Assembly: GCA_031282945.1 (NCBI GenBank) | Contig: JAITCX010000027.1 | Span: 1 to 11,690, forward strand | Length of the DNA: 11,690 nt | Reading direction: 5' to 3' | From: Elusimicrobiota bacterium | GTDB lineage: Bacteria > Elusimicrobiota > Endomicrobiia > Endomicrobiales > Endomicrobiaceae | Shown: one piece after another, positions 1 through 9,200 of the stretch | Numbering within the stretch: position 1 is the stretch's first letter | Layout of the letters: every line of letters begins with the position of its first letter | The notes under the pieces: generated by a model | What the model was told of the DNA's origin: nothing | Seen by the model: only the letters and a program-made list of their open reading frames with translations | Databases searched by the model: none | Translations under genes and position numbers: made by a program

Positions 1-3000
1 GAAAGAGTTATTGTCAGCCAAATCCATCGTTCCCCCGGCATTATTTTTGAGGACGATGAGGAACACCGCGTCAGCGTTATGGGAAAACCTTTGTTTTATG
101 CAAGGATTATTCCATATAAAGGCGCATGGGTGGAAATTGAATTTGATCAAAACGGTTTGGTTTATGTGAGAATTGACAGAAAGAAAAGATTTTACGCCAC
201 CACTTTTTTGCGCGCCTTAGGCTTTGAAACAGACGAGGATATTTTAAAATTATTTAATGAGAGCAAAGAAGTTGAGGTCTCGCAATTGATCGCTGAAGGC
301 CATTCAAATGGATATCTAGCCGAGGACGTCTACGACAAGGCGACAGGCGAAGTTATTTTTGATGCAGGCAAAGAATTAAATGAAGATACAATTTTAAAAA
401 TGAAGGAATTGGGCATAGAAAAAATCTCAATTTTAAAAGATATTTCAATGTCCTTAACCCTTAAAAAAGATACGATTAAAACTCAAAAAGAAGCGGTCAG
501 CTATATCTACAGATCTTTGAAAACTCAGGAATTTATTGTCCAGGACAAAGCTATGGGTTTCCTTGAGGAATTATTGTTTAAATCTGTAAAGAGATATGAT
601 TTGTCTACAGTGGGCAGATATAAAATCTTAAAAAAGTTTAATGCATTTTTTGAGTATTATGCAGATAAATTTAATTTGCCTATTCCCCCTCAAACGCGCC
701 GCACTTTAAGCCATGAGGATATTGTGGTAACCATAAAATATCTCTTGATGCTTTATAACGGCGAGACGGAATTTAAATATAAAGATCAGGTTGTAAAAAT
801 TGGTTTGGATGATATAGATCATTTAGGCAATAGACGTATTAGATCTGTGGGCGAGCTTTTGGAAAACCAAATAAAAGCTGGACTTTTCCAAATGACAAGG
901 CTTGTGAAAGAATACATGAACAATCAAGATAAAGCCAATCTCACCCCCAGAGTTTTAATAAATATTACGCAGTTTGTTTCGCATATTAAGAAATTTTTTG
1001 CAACGTCTCAGCTCTCGCAGTTTATGGATCAAATAAATCCTCTGGCTGAGCTTACGCATAAACGCAGACTCTCAGCGCTAGGACCCGGCGGATTAAACAG
1101 AAAACGCGCGGGCTTTGAAGTGAGAGATGTGCATCATACGCATTACGGCCGCGTTTGTCCTATTGAAACGCCTGAAGGTCCAAATATCGGTTTGATAACT
1201 TCGCTTTCAATTTTTGCGCGTGTAAATCCATACGGTTTAATTGAAGCTCCTTATAAAAAAGTTGAGCAGGGCGTTGCCACAAATACCATAGAATATTTAA
1301 CGGCAGATAAAGAGGACGCTTATTTTGTAGCTCAAGCCAATACTCCTTTGGATGCAAACGGCAAAATTATGGCAGACAGCGTTCACGGACGCAATGCCGA
1401 ATCGGTTGAATTTCAACCGCCCTCAAAAGTGGATTATATGGACATTTCGCCTATGGAAGTTATTTCCGTATCGGCGGCGCTCATTCCATTTTTGGAGCAT
1501 GACGACGCAAACCGCGCTTTGATGGGCTGCAACATGCAGCGCCAAGGCGTGCCTTTGCTTGTGACGGAAGCTCCTCTGGTTGCAACGGGAATTGAGGAAA
1601 AAGTAGCTAGAGATTCCGGCGTAATTGTCGTAAGCGATGTAGACGGCGAAGTGATGTCGGTTTCTGCAGACGAGATAATGATTTATTCGGCGGATAAAGA
1701 AATTAGAACTTATGCGCTAAAAAAATATGTTCGGTCAAATCAGGATACCTGCATAGATCAAAGACCGCTTGTCAAAACAGGCGATAAAGTTAAAAAAGGT
1801 CAAATCATTGCAGACGGGCCGGCCACAAGCCAAGGCCAGCTTTCACTAGGGCAAAATTTGTTGATAGCTTTCATGCCATGGGACGGCTATAACTTTGAAG
1901 ACGCTATGCTTTTGTCGGAACGTTTAATTAAAGACGATAAGTTTACATCTATCCATATCCATGAATTTGAAACTGAAGCTAAAGAAACAAAAGGCAAAGA
2001 TGAAGAAATAACAAAAGATATTCCGCAGGTGAGCGCGGACGCTTTAGTAAATTTGGATGAAAACGGAATTATTAAGGTTGGATCTATGGTCGGGCGCGGA
2101 GATATTTTGGTGGGCAAAACCGCTCCCAAAACAGATCAGCAGACCTCTCCTGAAATGCGTTTGATCCAAGTGCTTTTCCCTAAAAAAGCGGAGGACGTGC
2201 AAAATGTTTCTTTGAAAGTTCCGCTGGGCGTTACTGGGAAAGTTATCGGCGTGCGCACTTTCGTACGTTTTGAAAAAATGGACGACAAAGAAAAAAAAGC
2301 AAGGCTTGCGCAGCTCAATGAACAATACAATATAGATAAAGCGAAATTGCGTAAAGATAAAAAAGATTTAATTGAAAATTCAAAAAATGTTGACAAAGAA
2401 AAAATTGAAGCTCTCTATAAAAGAAAAGAAAAAGCATTGAGCGTGGAATACGACTCTCAAAAAGAGAGAATTGAAAAAGGCGATGATTTGCCTGTTTCCG
2501 TAAACAAAAGAGTGAAAGTTTATATCGCCTCAAAAATGAAAGTTCAAGTGGGCGATAAGCTCGCGGGCAGACATGGCAATAAAGGCATTGTGGCAAAAAT
2601 TTTGCCTGAGGAAGATATGCCGAGACTGCCGGACGGAACAAGAGTGGACTGCGTTTTGTCCCCGCTTGCAATTCCTTCGCGTATGAATGTCGGCCAGCTT
2701 TTAGAGGTTATGTTGGGGTGGGCGGCAAAAGAGTTGAACACTCAAATGATTACCCCAGTTTTTGACGGAGCCTCTGAAGAACAAATTAGAGAGCAGGTCA
2801 AAAGAGCTAAAGAAAAATTAATTGATATTAAGAGAAAGTCCTTGCAGCAGCGCGGATTAAAAGGCCAGCAATTGCAGGACGCATTAGATAAATATGCCAA
2901 AGACAGCATTCCAACAGACGATTGCCGCGTGACGCTTTATGACGGGCGCACAGGCGAGCCGTTTATGGAAAAAGTAACTGTCGGCGTTATGTATGTTATG

Positions 3001-3375
3001 AAACTAAACCATTTAGTTGAGGATAAAATGCATGCCCGTTCAACGGGGCCTTACTCCTTAATAACGCGCCAGCCGCTTGGCGGAAAAGCTTTATCCGGCG
3101 GTCAGAGATTTGGAGAAATGGAAGTTTGGGCTATAGAGGGGTATGGCGCCTCGCATATTTTGCAAGAGTTTTTAACTCTTAAGTCTGATGATGTTGAGGG
3201 CAGGCTTAAGATGTATGATGCAATTGTTAGAAACGAAGCCATATCAGAACCGGGCGTTCCTGAATCTTTTAAGGTTTTGGTAAGCGAGCTTAAAGCATTA
3301 GGCTTAAATGTGGAACTCTTAAATGCTCCTAAAACAGCAGATAAGGAAAAACTAAAAGGTGTAAAAAACAAATGA
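1..3375 (+). CDS. rpoB: DNA-directed RNA polymerase subunit beta (5' end missing)
   Basis: This is the beta subunit of the core RNA polymerase. It forms one half of the active-site cleft and carries the rifamycin pocket. The reading frame is open from base 1 (ERVIVSQIHRSPG, a hallmark of the family), so the true start lies upstream. By comparison with E. coli about 140 N-terminal residues are missing and 1124 are present. The rifampicin region is at 1003-1100 (SQLSQFMDQINP, THKRRLSALGPGGL). The residues matching E. coli Asp516 (1027-1029), His526 (1057-1059) and Ser531 (1072-1074) are the sensitive type. Position 518 is Ile (1033-1035). The WDGYNFEDAML motif lies near 1880, and the active-site lysine motif GDKLAGRHGNKG is at 2551-2586. 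A Lys/Glu-rich coiled-coil stretch at about 2278-2490 precedes that motif. The C-terminal block GGQRFGEMEVWAIE that contacts beta' is intact. The gene overlaps rpoC by 4 bases, which implies coupled synthesis of the two large subunits. Confidence 0.99.
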   Translation, partial: ERVIVSQIHRSPGIIFEDDEEHRVSVMGKPLFYARIIPYKGAWVEIEFDQNGLVYVRIDRKKRFYATTFLRALGFETDEDILKLFNESKEVEVSQLIAEGHSNGYLAEDVYDKATGEVIFDAGKELNEDTILKMKELGIEKISILKDISMSLTLKKDTIKTQKEAVSYIYRSLKTQEFIVQDKAMGFLEELLFKSVKRYDLSTVGRYKILKKFNAFFEYYADKFNLPIPPQTRRTLSHEDIVVTIKYLLMLYNGETEFKYKDQVVKIGLDDIDHLGNRRIRSVGELLENQIKAGLFQMTRLVKEYMNNQDKANLTPRVLINITQFVSHIKKFFATSQLSQFMDQINPLAELTHKRRLSALGPGGLNRKRAGFEVRDVHHTHYGRVCPIETPEGPNIGLITSLSIFARVNPYGLIEAPYKKVEQGVATNTIEYLTADKEDAYFVAQANTPLDANGKIMADSVHGRNAESVEFQPPSKVDYMDISPMEVISVSAALIPFLEHDDANRALMGCNMQRQGVPLLVTEAPLVATGIEEKVARDSGVIVVSDVDGEVMSVSADEIMIYSADKEIRTYALKKYVRSNQDTCIDQRPLVKTGDKVKKGQIIADGPATSQGQLSLGQNLLIAFMPWDGYNFEDAMLLSERLIKDDKFTSIHIHEFETEAKETKGKDEEITKDIPQVSADALVNLDENGIIKVGSMVGRGDILVGKTAPKTDQQTSPEMRLIQVLFPKKAEDVQNVSLKVPLGVTGKVIGVRTFVRFEKMDDKEKKARLAQLNEQYNIDKAKLRKDKKDLIENSKNVDKEKIEALYKRKEKALSVEYDSQKERIEKGDDLPVSVNKRVKVYIASKMKVQVGDKLAGRHGNKGIVAKILPEEDMPRLPDGTRVDCVLSPLAIPSRMNVGQLLEVMLGWAAKELNTQMITPVFDGASEEQIREQVKRAKEKLIDIKRKSLQQRGLKGQQLQDALDKYAKDSIPTDDCRVTLYDGRTGEPFMEKVTVGVMYVMKLNHLVEDKMHARSTGPYSLITRQPLGGKALSGGQRFGEMEVWAIEGYGASHILQEFLTLKSDDVEGRLKMYDAIVRNEAISEPGVPESFKVLVSELKALGLNVELLNAPKTADKEKLKGVKNK
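3356..3375 (+). promoter_or_regulatory. rpoC ribosome binding site and ATGA stop/start overlap
   Basis: The sequence AAGGTG at 3356-3361, inside the last rpoB codons, is a plausible Shine-Dalgarno site about 10 bases before the rpoC ATG (3372-3374). The rpoB stop TGA (3373-3375) shares bases with that start in the sequence ATGA. This arrangement typically couples translation of the downstream gene to termination on the upstream one, and would help keep beta and beta' equimolar. The coupling is inferred; the overlap is seen directly. Confidence 0.8.
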
Positions 3376-6300
3376 AAAATACTCATCAAACACAAAAAAA
3401 ACATACAGCTCTAAATTATAACAGCTTTGACGCTATAAGATTGACTGTCGCCAGCCCCGATCAAATAAGGGAATGGTCTTATGGAGAAGTTAAAAAACCT
3501 GAAACCATAAATTATAGAACTTTTAAGCCGGAGCGGGAAGGTCTTTTTTGCGACAAAATTTTCGGGCCTATAAAAGATTGGGAATGCCATTGCGGCAAAT
3601 ATAAAAATTCTAAACATAAAGGCATAATTTGCGATAGGTGCGGAGTTGAGGTCACCGAGTCAAAAGTTAGACGCGAGAGATTCGGCCATATAGAGCTGGC
3701 CGTTCCTGTGGCGCATTTGTGGTTTCTCAAAAAAGCTCCTTCCAGAATCGGCAGCATTTTAAATATGCGCACTTCCGATCTTGAAAAAGTTATAAACTAC
3801 ACTAAACATGTCGTCACTGAAGATCTTTTGGATGCCTCAGGACTTTTTCCAATCCTTGCAAAAAGTATGCTTTTGTCTGAAAAAGATTATGAGCTTTTTA
3901 AATATGGTTTAAACAGTCCCGTTACAAAAGATAATTTTAAGGCGGTTGTGGACGGCGTTGTCTATGAGGAAGTAAAAATAGACGATGCAGATGAAAAGAA
4001 AGCTCTTAAAGATTTAAAGAAATTTCTCAAACATCAAGCTTTGCAATCCGGCATTAAATTGGACGATGCCGCCAAAACAGTTTTTGCAAATATTCAAAAA
4101 GGCGATACATATTATAGCTGTTATTTTAAACCTCACAGGATTTATTATTATAGCGATTTAGACACATTGCGTTTTGTTAAATTAAAACAAATGTTGGAAT
4201 CGCATTTGGGTAAAAATGAGGAAGGCGTTTCAATTGAGGAGTCCGATAAAAAGATCAAAATAGAATTTTTCAATAATTTAGATAAAAGCAATTTATTTAA
4301 TCAAATGCGCCAAAATCAAGATCTATTGAAAAATTATGAAGGCAATTTAAAAATAGAAGTAATGAAAGTGGACACTCCTTTCATGAAAGATTATATGGAA
4401 AAGAAACATTCGCTATTGCTTGAAGAATCCGATGTCAAAAAATTGAAAGAGGGGTTCGGCGAGCAAATAAAAGTGGATATCGGCGCAAGCGCGATAAGAA
4501 AACTTTTAGAGGAAATAGATTTAGATAAAAAAGTGGCTGAAATCCGCAAAGAAATTAAAGATACTAAAACAGATGCCGAGCGCGCTACTCTTATAAAAAA
4601 GCTGAGAATTGTGGAAGGTTTTTTGCAATCAAATACTCGGCCTGAGTGGATGATAATTACGGTTTTGCCGGTTCTGCCTCCAGATTTGCGCCCATTGGTG
4701 CCGCTTGAAGGCGGACGGTTTGCAACTTCTGATTTAAATGATTTATACCGCAGAATTATAAACAGAAATAATAGATTGCGCCACATAGAACAATTAAAAG
4801 CTCCCGCTGTCATGATAAACAATGAAAAGAGATTGTTGCAGGAAGCGGTTGACGCTTTGATAGACAATGACTCGCGCTCAAAACCTGTCACAGGTTCAGG
4901 CGGCAGAGCTTTGAAATCTCTATCTGATACTCTCAAAGGAAAGCAGGGGCGTTTTAGACAAAATTTGCTTGGGAAAAGGGTTGATTATTCCGGCAGAAGC
5001 GTTATTGTGGTCGGTCCAAATTTAAAATTGCATCAGTGCGGGCTGCCTAAAGAAATGGCTTTAGAATTATTTAGGCCTTTCATTATTAGGGAACTTATAA
5101 AACAAGGCGATGCCACAACCTTAAAATCCGCCAAGGGTTTATTGGACAGAGGCGATCCAAAAGTGTGGAATATTTTGGAGAGCATAACTAAAGGCCATCC
5201 TGTTTTATTGAACCGCGCTCCCACATTGCATAGGCTGGGCATTCAAGCTTTTGAGCCGGTGCTTGTGGAGGGAAAATCCATACAATTGCATCCATTGACC
5301 TGCGCGGCTTTTAATGCAGATTTTGACGGCGATCAAATGGCGGTGCATTTGCCGATTTCCGTTGAGGCGCAGCTTGAGGCAAAAGTTTTGATGATGGCGA
5401 CAGGCAATATTTTATCGCCCGCTTCAGGCAAACCTATTGCGGTGCCGTCTCAGGATATGGTTTTGGGAAGCTGCTTTTTAACTAAAGAAAAAATCGGCGT
5501 TTTGGGAGAAGGCAGAATTTTCTCAAGCGTGGATGAAGTGATAAGGGCGTATCAATCGCAGGCGGTGGATTTACAGGCGAGAATAAAAGTTGTAGGCATA
5601 ACAAATATTAGAGATCCAAAGCTTAAAGATAAAGAGCAAAGCGATATCACCAAATGGCAGAATTACAGAAATCCCGAAGGCGGCGAAGTTTTAAATTATA
5701 CAACTGTCGGCAGAGTGATTTTCAATGAACAATTGCCTAAAAATGAGGACGGGACTTATGCGCTCGGCTATCAAAATAAACCGATGACCAAAAAAGAATT
5801 GGGCGCTATAGTTGACAGATGCTATAAAGAATTGGGACGTTTTAGAACTGTCGTTTTATTGGACGAAATTAAAAAGATGGGTTATAGATATGCAACGCGC
5901 GCGGGCATTTCAATTTCTATAGACGAGATGATAATTCCGCCTAAAAAAGAAAAATTGGTTAAAGAAGCTAAAGAACAAATTAAAAAAATTGAAGCGCAGT
6001 CTAAAATGGGCATCATCACCGAAAGCGAACGTTACAATAAAATTATAGATATTTGGACAAAAGTTACCGATGAAGTTGCAGACATAATGTTTGACGAAAT
6101 GCAAAAAGAGGAGACCTTGCCGCTTAAAGACGGCGAGAATAGATTTAACTCAATATTTATGATGGCCGATTCAGGCGCCAGAGGATCTAGGCAGCAGGTG
6201 AGGCAATTGGCGGGTATGCGCGGACTGATGCAGAAACCGCAAAAAACTCTTACCGGCGGCGTTGGCGAAATTATTGAAACTCCGATCATTTCCAATTTTA

Positions 6301-8108
6301 GAGAAGGATTGACAGTTTTGGAATATTTTATTTCAACGCATGGCGGGCGCAAAGGTCTTTCCGATACAGCTTTGAAAACGGCGGAAGCGGGTTATTTAAC
6401 TAGAAAGCTTATAGACGTGGCGCATGATGTTGTTGTGAGAGAAGACGATTGCAAAACTTCAAACGGCGTTTTTATAGGCACATTGCAAAACGGCGATGAA
6501 ATAGTTGAAAAATTGGATGAGCGCGTTATCGGCAGAGTTGCATTAGACAATGTTGTAGACATTGTTCATGACGAGGTTATTGTTAAAAGAGGGGAAGTTA
6601 TTACGCCCCAAAAAGCAAAAAAATTAATTGAAGCTGGAATAGATAAAATTGGAATAAGAAGCGTTTTGACTTGCGAATCCGAGCATGGCGTGTGCGCAAA
6701 ATGTTACGGCTTAAACCCTGCGACCGGCAAAATGGTTGAGGTGGGCGAGGCGGTCGGCATTATTGCGGCGCAGTCTATCGGCGAGCCGGGAACTCAGCTT
6801 ACGCTGCGTACTTTCCATATCGGCGGAGCGGCGAGCCGCGTTGTTCAGCGTTCGGATATTTATGCCGAAAACAGCGGCATAGCAAATTTCCACAATTTAA
6901 AAACTATCGTAAACAGAAACGGCGAGACAATAGTTTTGAGCAGAAATGCCGAGTTGGAATATACCGAAACTGAAATAAGACGTAAACAGAGCTGGCAGAT
7001 TCCATACGGCGCAATTATCGGCGTTACTGACGGAAAAAAAGTGGAGATAAAAGTTGATCCAACTACAGGCATAAAGTCCAGCGTTTTGCTTGCTAAATGG
7101 GATCCGCATTCTAAACCAATTATCACCGAATTTGACGGAACTGTTGAATTTGTAGATATCAAAGAAGGCGTAACCTTGCAGAAGGAAAAGTCCAAAATTT
7201 CAGGCCAGATTGAGCGCGTCATCATTGACCAGCCCGGCGGCAAGAGCCGTCCTAGAATGGTTATAAAAAGCGCGGGCAAAGAGATTGCGGAATATCCGCT
7301 GCCGGTAAATACGAGCCTTGTGGTTGCAAGCGGGGCGAAGGTTAAAGCTGGGGATATTTTAGCTAAAATTCCTTTGGAAGTTTCAAAGTCTAAAGATATT
7401 ACGGGCGGCTTGCCGCGCGTTACGGAACTTTTTGAAGGCAGGCGCTCTAAAAATGTCGCGGTTGTAAGCGAAATAGACGGCGTTGTGCATTTGGCGGGAC
7501 CTAGCAAAAAAGGCAGCATAAAAGTTGTTGTGAAAAATACAGAAGCCAATATTTCAAAAGAATATTTTATTCCTGTCGGCAGGCATTTGGAAGTTTATGA
7601 AGGCGATACCGTTAAAGAAGGAGATGCGCTTTCAGACGGCTCTACAAATCCCCATGATATTTTGAAAGTCAAAGGGCCGAAAGAAGTTCAGGAATATCTT
7701 GTAAACGAGATTCAGCAAGTTTATCGTCTGCAAGGGGTTACGATAAATGATAAACATATTGAAATTATTGTTCGGCAGATGTTGTCTAATGTTAGAATTG
7801 TAGATTCTGGAGACAGCAGATTTTTAAACGGGGAGATAGTTTCAAAACACAAATATGAATTAGAGAAAAAAGCCGTTAAGGCGGCGGGCGGAAAAGTGCC
7901 GTCCAGCCAACCTATCTTATTGGGTATAACAAAAGCTTCGCTTTCATCGGATTCGTTTATTTCGGCGGCCTCTTTCCAAGAGACCACCAGAATTTTAACG
8001 GAAGCGGCGGTTGCAGGCCAAGTTGATAAACTGAAAGGTTTAAAAGAGAATGTCTCTATAGGGCATCTCATCCCAGCGGGAACAGGCTTGAGATTACAAA
8101 ATAAATGA
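3372..8108 (+). CDS. rpoC: DNA-directed RNA polymerase subunit beta'
   Basis: This is the largest catalytic subunit of RNA polymerase, 1578 residues against about 1407 in E. coli. The N-terminal zinc site has C72, C74, C87 and C90 (CHC...CDRC). The catalytic loop NADFDGDQMAVH at residues 648-659 holds the three Mg-binding aspartates. The bridge-helix region follows MMADSGARGS (about 930-939). The second zinc site uses C1027, C1101, C1108 and C1111. The trigger-loop start (SIGEPGTQLTLRTFHIGG, about 1135-1152) is separated from its second half (DITGGLPR, about 1342-1349) by an insertion in the place of E. coli SI3. A second large insertion of about 180 residues, about 165-345, lies in the N-terminal clamp before the conserved helices that resume near ESDVKKLKEGFG; it is Lys/Asp/Glu rich and I do not recognise it. 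The ATG at 3372 is the only reasonable start and gives a short polar N-terminal extension before NSFDAIR. The end is the usual GLKENVSIGHLIPAGTG. Confidence 0.99.
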   Translation: MKNTHQTQKKHTALNYNSFDAIRLTVASPDQIREWSYGEVKKPETINYRTFKPEREGLFCDKIFGPIKDWECHCGKYKNSKHKGIICDRCGVEVTESKVRRERFGHIELAVPVAHLWFLKKAPSRIGSILNMRTSDLEKVINYTKHVVTEDLLDASGLFPILAKSMLLSEKDYELFKYGLNSPVTKDNFKAVVDGVVYEEVKIDDADEKKALKDLKKFLKHQALQSGIKLDDAAKTVFANIQKGDTYYSCYFKPHRIYYYSDLDTLRFVKLKQMLESHLGKNEEGVSIEESDKKIKIEFFNNLDKSNLFNQMRQNQDLLKNYEGNLKIEVMKVDTPFMKDYMEKKHSLLLEESDVKKLKEGFGEQIKVDIGASAIRKLLEEIDLDKKVAEIRKEIKDTKTDAERATLIKKLRIVEGFLQSNTRPEWMIITVLPVLPPDLRPLVPLEGGRFATSDLNDLYRRIINRNNRLRHIEQLKAPAVMINNEKRLLQEAVDALIDNDSRSKPVTGSGGRALKSLSDTLKGKQGRFRQNLLGKRVDYSGRSVIVVGPNLKLHQCGLPKEMALELFRPFIIRELIKQGDATTLKSAKGLLDRGDPKVWNILESITKGHPVLLNRAPTLHRLGIQAFEPVLVEGKSIQLHPLTCAAFNADFDGDQMAVHLPISVEAQLEAKVLMMATGNILSPASGKPIAVPSQDMVLGSCFLTKEKIGVLGEGRIFSSVDEVIRAYQSQAVDLQARIKVVGITNIRDPKLKDKEQSDITKWQNYRNPEGGEVLNYTTVGRVIFNEQLPKNEDGTYALGYQNKPMTKKELGAIVDRCYKELGRFRTVVLLDEIKKMGYRYATRAGISISIDEMIIPPKKEKLVKEAKEQIKKIEAQSKMGIITESERYNKIIDIWTKVTDEVADIMFDEMQKEETLPLKDGENRFNSIFMMADSGARGSRQQVRQLAGMRGLMQKPQKTLTGGVGEIIETPIISNFREGLTVLEYFISTHGGRKGLSDTALKTAEAGYLTRKLIDVAHDVVVREDDCKTSNGVFIGTLQNGDEIVEKLDERVIGRVALDNVVDIVHDEVIVKRGEVITPQKAKKLIEAGIDKIGIRSVLTCESEHGVCAKCYGLNPATGKMVEVGEAVGIIAAQSIGEPGTQLTLRTFHIGGAASRVVQRSDIYAENSGIANFHNLKTIVNRNGETIVLSRNAELEYTETEIRRKQSWQIPYGAIIGVTDGKKVEIKVDPTTGIKSSVLLAKWDPHSKPIITEFDGTVEFVDIKEGVTLQKEKSKISGQIERVIIDQPGGKSRPRMVIKSAGKEIAEYPLPVNTSLVVASGAKVKAGDILAKIPLEVSKSKDITGGLPRVTELFEGRRSKNVAVVSEIDGVVHLAGPSKKGSIKVVVKNTEANISKEYFIPVGRHLEVYEGDTVKEGDALSDGSTNPHDILKVKGPKEVQEYLVNEIQQVYRLQGVTINDKHIEIIVRQMLSNVRIVDSGDSRFLNGEIVSKHKYELEKKAVKAAGGKVPSSQPILLGITKASLSSDSFISAASFQETTRILTEAAVAGQVDKLKGLKENVSIGHLIPAGTGLRLQNK

Positions 8109-8110
8109 GG
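8107..8110 (+). promoter_or_regulatory. rpsL ribosome binding site overlapping the rpoC stop codon
   Basis: GAGG at 8107-8110 lies 7 bases before the rpsL ATG (8118-8120) and shares GA with the rpoC stop TGA (8106-8108). It fixes the rpsL start and shows that only 9 bases separate the two genes, so rpsL must be read from the rpoBC transcript unless a promoter lies inside rpoC. Confidence 0.8.
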
Positions 8111-8117
8111 AATAACA

Positions 8118-8504
8118 ATGCCAACCATTAATCAATTGATTGCAACAGGTAGAAAAGAAACAACTAAAAAAACGAAGTCGCCGGCGCTAAAAGATTGTCC
8201 GCAAAGACGGGGCGTTTGCACGAGAGTTTCAACGATGACGCCTAAAAAACCTAACTCAGCATTGAGAAAGGTTGCAAGGGTGAGGCTTACGACGGGCTAT
8301 GAAGTTTCGTCTTATATCCCGGGGGTAGGCCACAATTTGCAGGAGCATTCTCTGGTGCTTATACGCGGCGGCCGTGTGAAAGATTTGCCGGGCGTTAGGT
8401 ATCACATTATAAGAGGAACCTTAGATACTACGGGCGTTGAAGGACGCAAGCAATCAAGAAGCAAATACGGCACAAAGAAAGCGAAACAAGGGGCTGCAAA
8501 GTAA
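8118..8504 (+). CDS. rpsL: 30S ribosomal protein S12
   Basis: S12 sits at the decoding centre of the small ribosomal subunit and helps control translational accuracy. The protein is 128 residues, close to the usual 124-ish, with a slightly longer basic C-terminal tail (GTKKAKQGAAK). The conserved core is complete: CPQRRGVCTRV (27-37), TPKKPNSALRKV (41-52), GHNLQEHS (71-78) and RGGRVKDLPGVRYH (83-96). The lysines equivalent to E. coli K42 and K87 (here K43 and K88 counting Met) are unchanged, so no classical streptomycin-resistance substitution is seen. The Asp that RimO modifies in many bacteria (here D89) is present. The gene lies 9 bases after rpoC and 38 before rpsG, as in a compact str operon. 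Confidence 0.99.
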   Translation: MPTINQLIATGRKETTKKTKSPALKDCPQRRGVCTRVSTMTPKKPNSALRKVARVRLTTGYEVSSYIPGVGHNLQEHSLVLIRGGRVKDLPGVRYHIIRGTLDTTGVEGRKQSRSKYGTKKAKQGAAK

Positions 8505-8542
8505 TTTGCGGCATATAAAATAAAATTGCAAAAGAGGTAAAA

Positions 8543-9022
8543 ATGCCAAGGAAAGAACTTAAACCAAAAGAGAAAAGAGGATTGCCGGAGGGCGACACAA
8601 AATTTAATTCAGCGCTTTTGGCAAGACTTATAAGCAAACTAAATTTTAGGGGCAAAAAAAATACATCCGAGAGAATTGTATATGATTCTTTTGACATAAT
8701 AAAAGAAAAGACGGGCGAGGATCCGATTAGCGTTTTTAATCGTGCGATTGAAAACATAAGACCTTTATTGGAAGTGAAACCGCGCAGAGTTGGCGGGGCG
8801 ACCTATCAAGTTCCTGTTGAAGTTCCGACGGTGAGGTCAATTTCTTTGGCGATACATTGGCTTATTTCGATTGCCAGAAGCAAGAAAGGCAGTCCAATGG
8901 CCAAACGTCTTGCGGGCGAAATTATAGACGGCAGCAAAAAAGAAGGGGCGGCGATAAAAAAGAGAGAGGATACGCATAAAATGGCAGAAGCTAATAAAGC
9001 TTTTGCGCATTATAAAATATAA
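8543..9022 (+). CDS. rpsG: 30S ribosomal protein S7
   Basis: S7 is the primary 16S rRNA-binding protein that nucleates assembly of the 30S head and lies near the E site. The protein is 159 residues, a normal length. Family signatures are the N-terminal MPRKE, KPRRVGGATYQVPVEV (about 79-94), the basic IARSKKG segment and the near-invariant end KKREDTHKMAEANKAFAHYKI. AGAGG at 8533-8537, 5 bases before the ATG, supports the start. In E. coli S7 represses its own operon by binding between rpsL and rpsG; the 38-base gap here is short and I cannot identify such a site. An intrinsic terminator begins 7 bases after the stop, so this is the last gene of the unit. Confidence 0.99.
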   Translation: MPRKELKPKEKRGLPEGDTKFNSALLARLISKLNFRGKKNTSERIVYDSFDIIKEKTGEDPISVFNRAIENIRPLLEVKPRRVGGATYQVPVEVPTVRSISLAIHWLISIARSKKGSPMAKRLAGEIIDGSKKEGAAIKKREDTHKMAEANKAFAHYKI

Positions 9023-9028
9023 AGGGAC

Positions 9029-9068
9029 GGCGGGGCAATGCAAAAAATTTGCCCTGTCTGTTTTCTTT
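9029..9068 (+). terminator. Rho-independent terminator after rpsG
   Basis: The arms GGCGGGGCAA (9029-9038) and TTGCCCTGTC (9049-9058) pair over 10 bp, including two G-U pairs. A 10-base A-rich loop separates them, and the T-rich tail TGTTTTCTTT (9059-9068) follows. This should end the rpoBC-rpsL-rpsG transcript and separate it from the following genes and from fusA. Confidence 0.85.
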
Positions 9069-9118
9069 GAGCGAATGCTGGTAGAATTTTCGGAAGTTGC
9101 GCGAGGTTGGCGCTCAAA
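9066..9118. repeat. 8-bp inverted repeat with 37-base spacer
   Basis: TTTGAGCG (9066-9073) and CGCTCAAA (9111-9118) are perfect inverted repeats around a 37-base loop. They lie just after the rpsG terminator, with the first arm overlapping its tail. The element could form an RNA hairpin or bind a dimeric protein; its function is unknown. The GAGCG/CGCTC core recurs in the spacer on the other side of the cassette (11026-11030 with 11052-11056, and 11121-11125 with 11333-11337). Confidence 0.5.
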
Positions 9119-9146
9119 AGTTTTTGCATGAAGTTGAAATAGGAAT

Positions 9147-9180
9147 GTTTTTCATCTCTCTTTTATAAAGGGATGATAAG
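9147..9180. repeat. Copy 1 of TCTCTTTT/AAAG hairpin repeat family (left flank)
   Basis: The dyad TCATCTCT (9152-9159) / AGGGATGA (9169-9176) pairs over 8 bp with one G-U pair. Its sequence lines up with the copy at 11453-11478 through TCTCTCTTTT, a 2-3 base centre, AAAG and TGA. This suggests that the same repeat family lies on both sides of the methyltransferase/nuclease pair. It is more degenerate than the right-hand copies. Confidence 0.45.
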
Positions 9181-9200
9181 AGTTTAGCGGCGTTGATTTT

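Noticed and set aside
1033..1035. Ile at the position of E. coli RpoB Asn518, as a hint of rifamycin resistance
   Set aside because: This position varies naturally among bacteria, and the key residues Asp516, His526 and Ser531 are all the sensitive type.
1160..8128. Many open frames of 60-230 codons on the minus strand across rpoB, rpoC and rpsL
   Set aside because: They lie antisense to strongly conserved genes, show no recognisable domains and have the composition expected of shadow frames. The longest (6860-7549) is antisense to conserved beta' sequence.
9134..9169. Promoter for the methyltransferase: TTGAAA (9134-9139) with TATAAA (9164-9169)
   Set aside because: The 24-base spacing is too long for a normal sigma-70 promoter, and the -10-like element lies inside a dyad repeat. 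Neither element alone is convincing.
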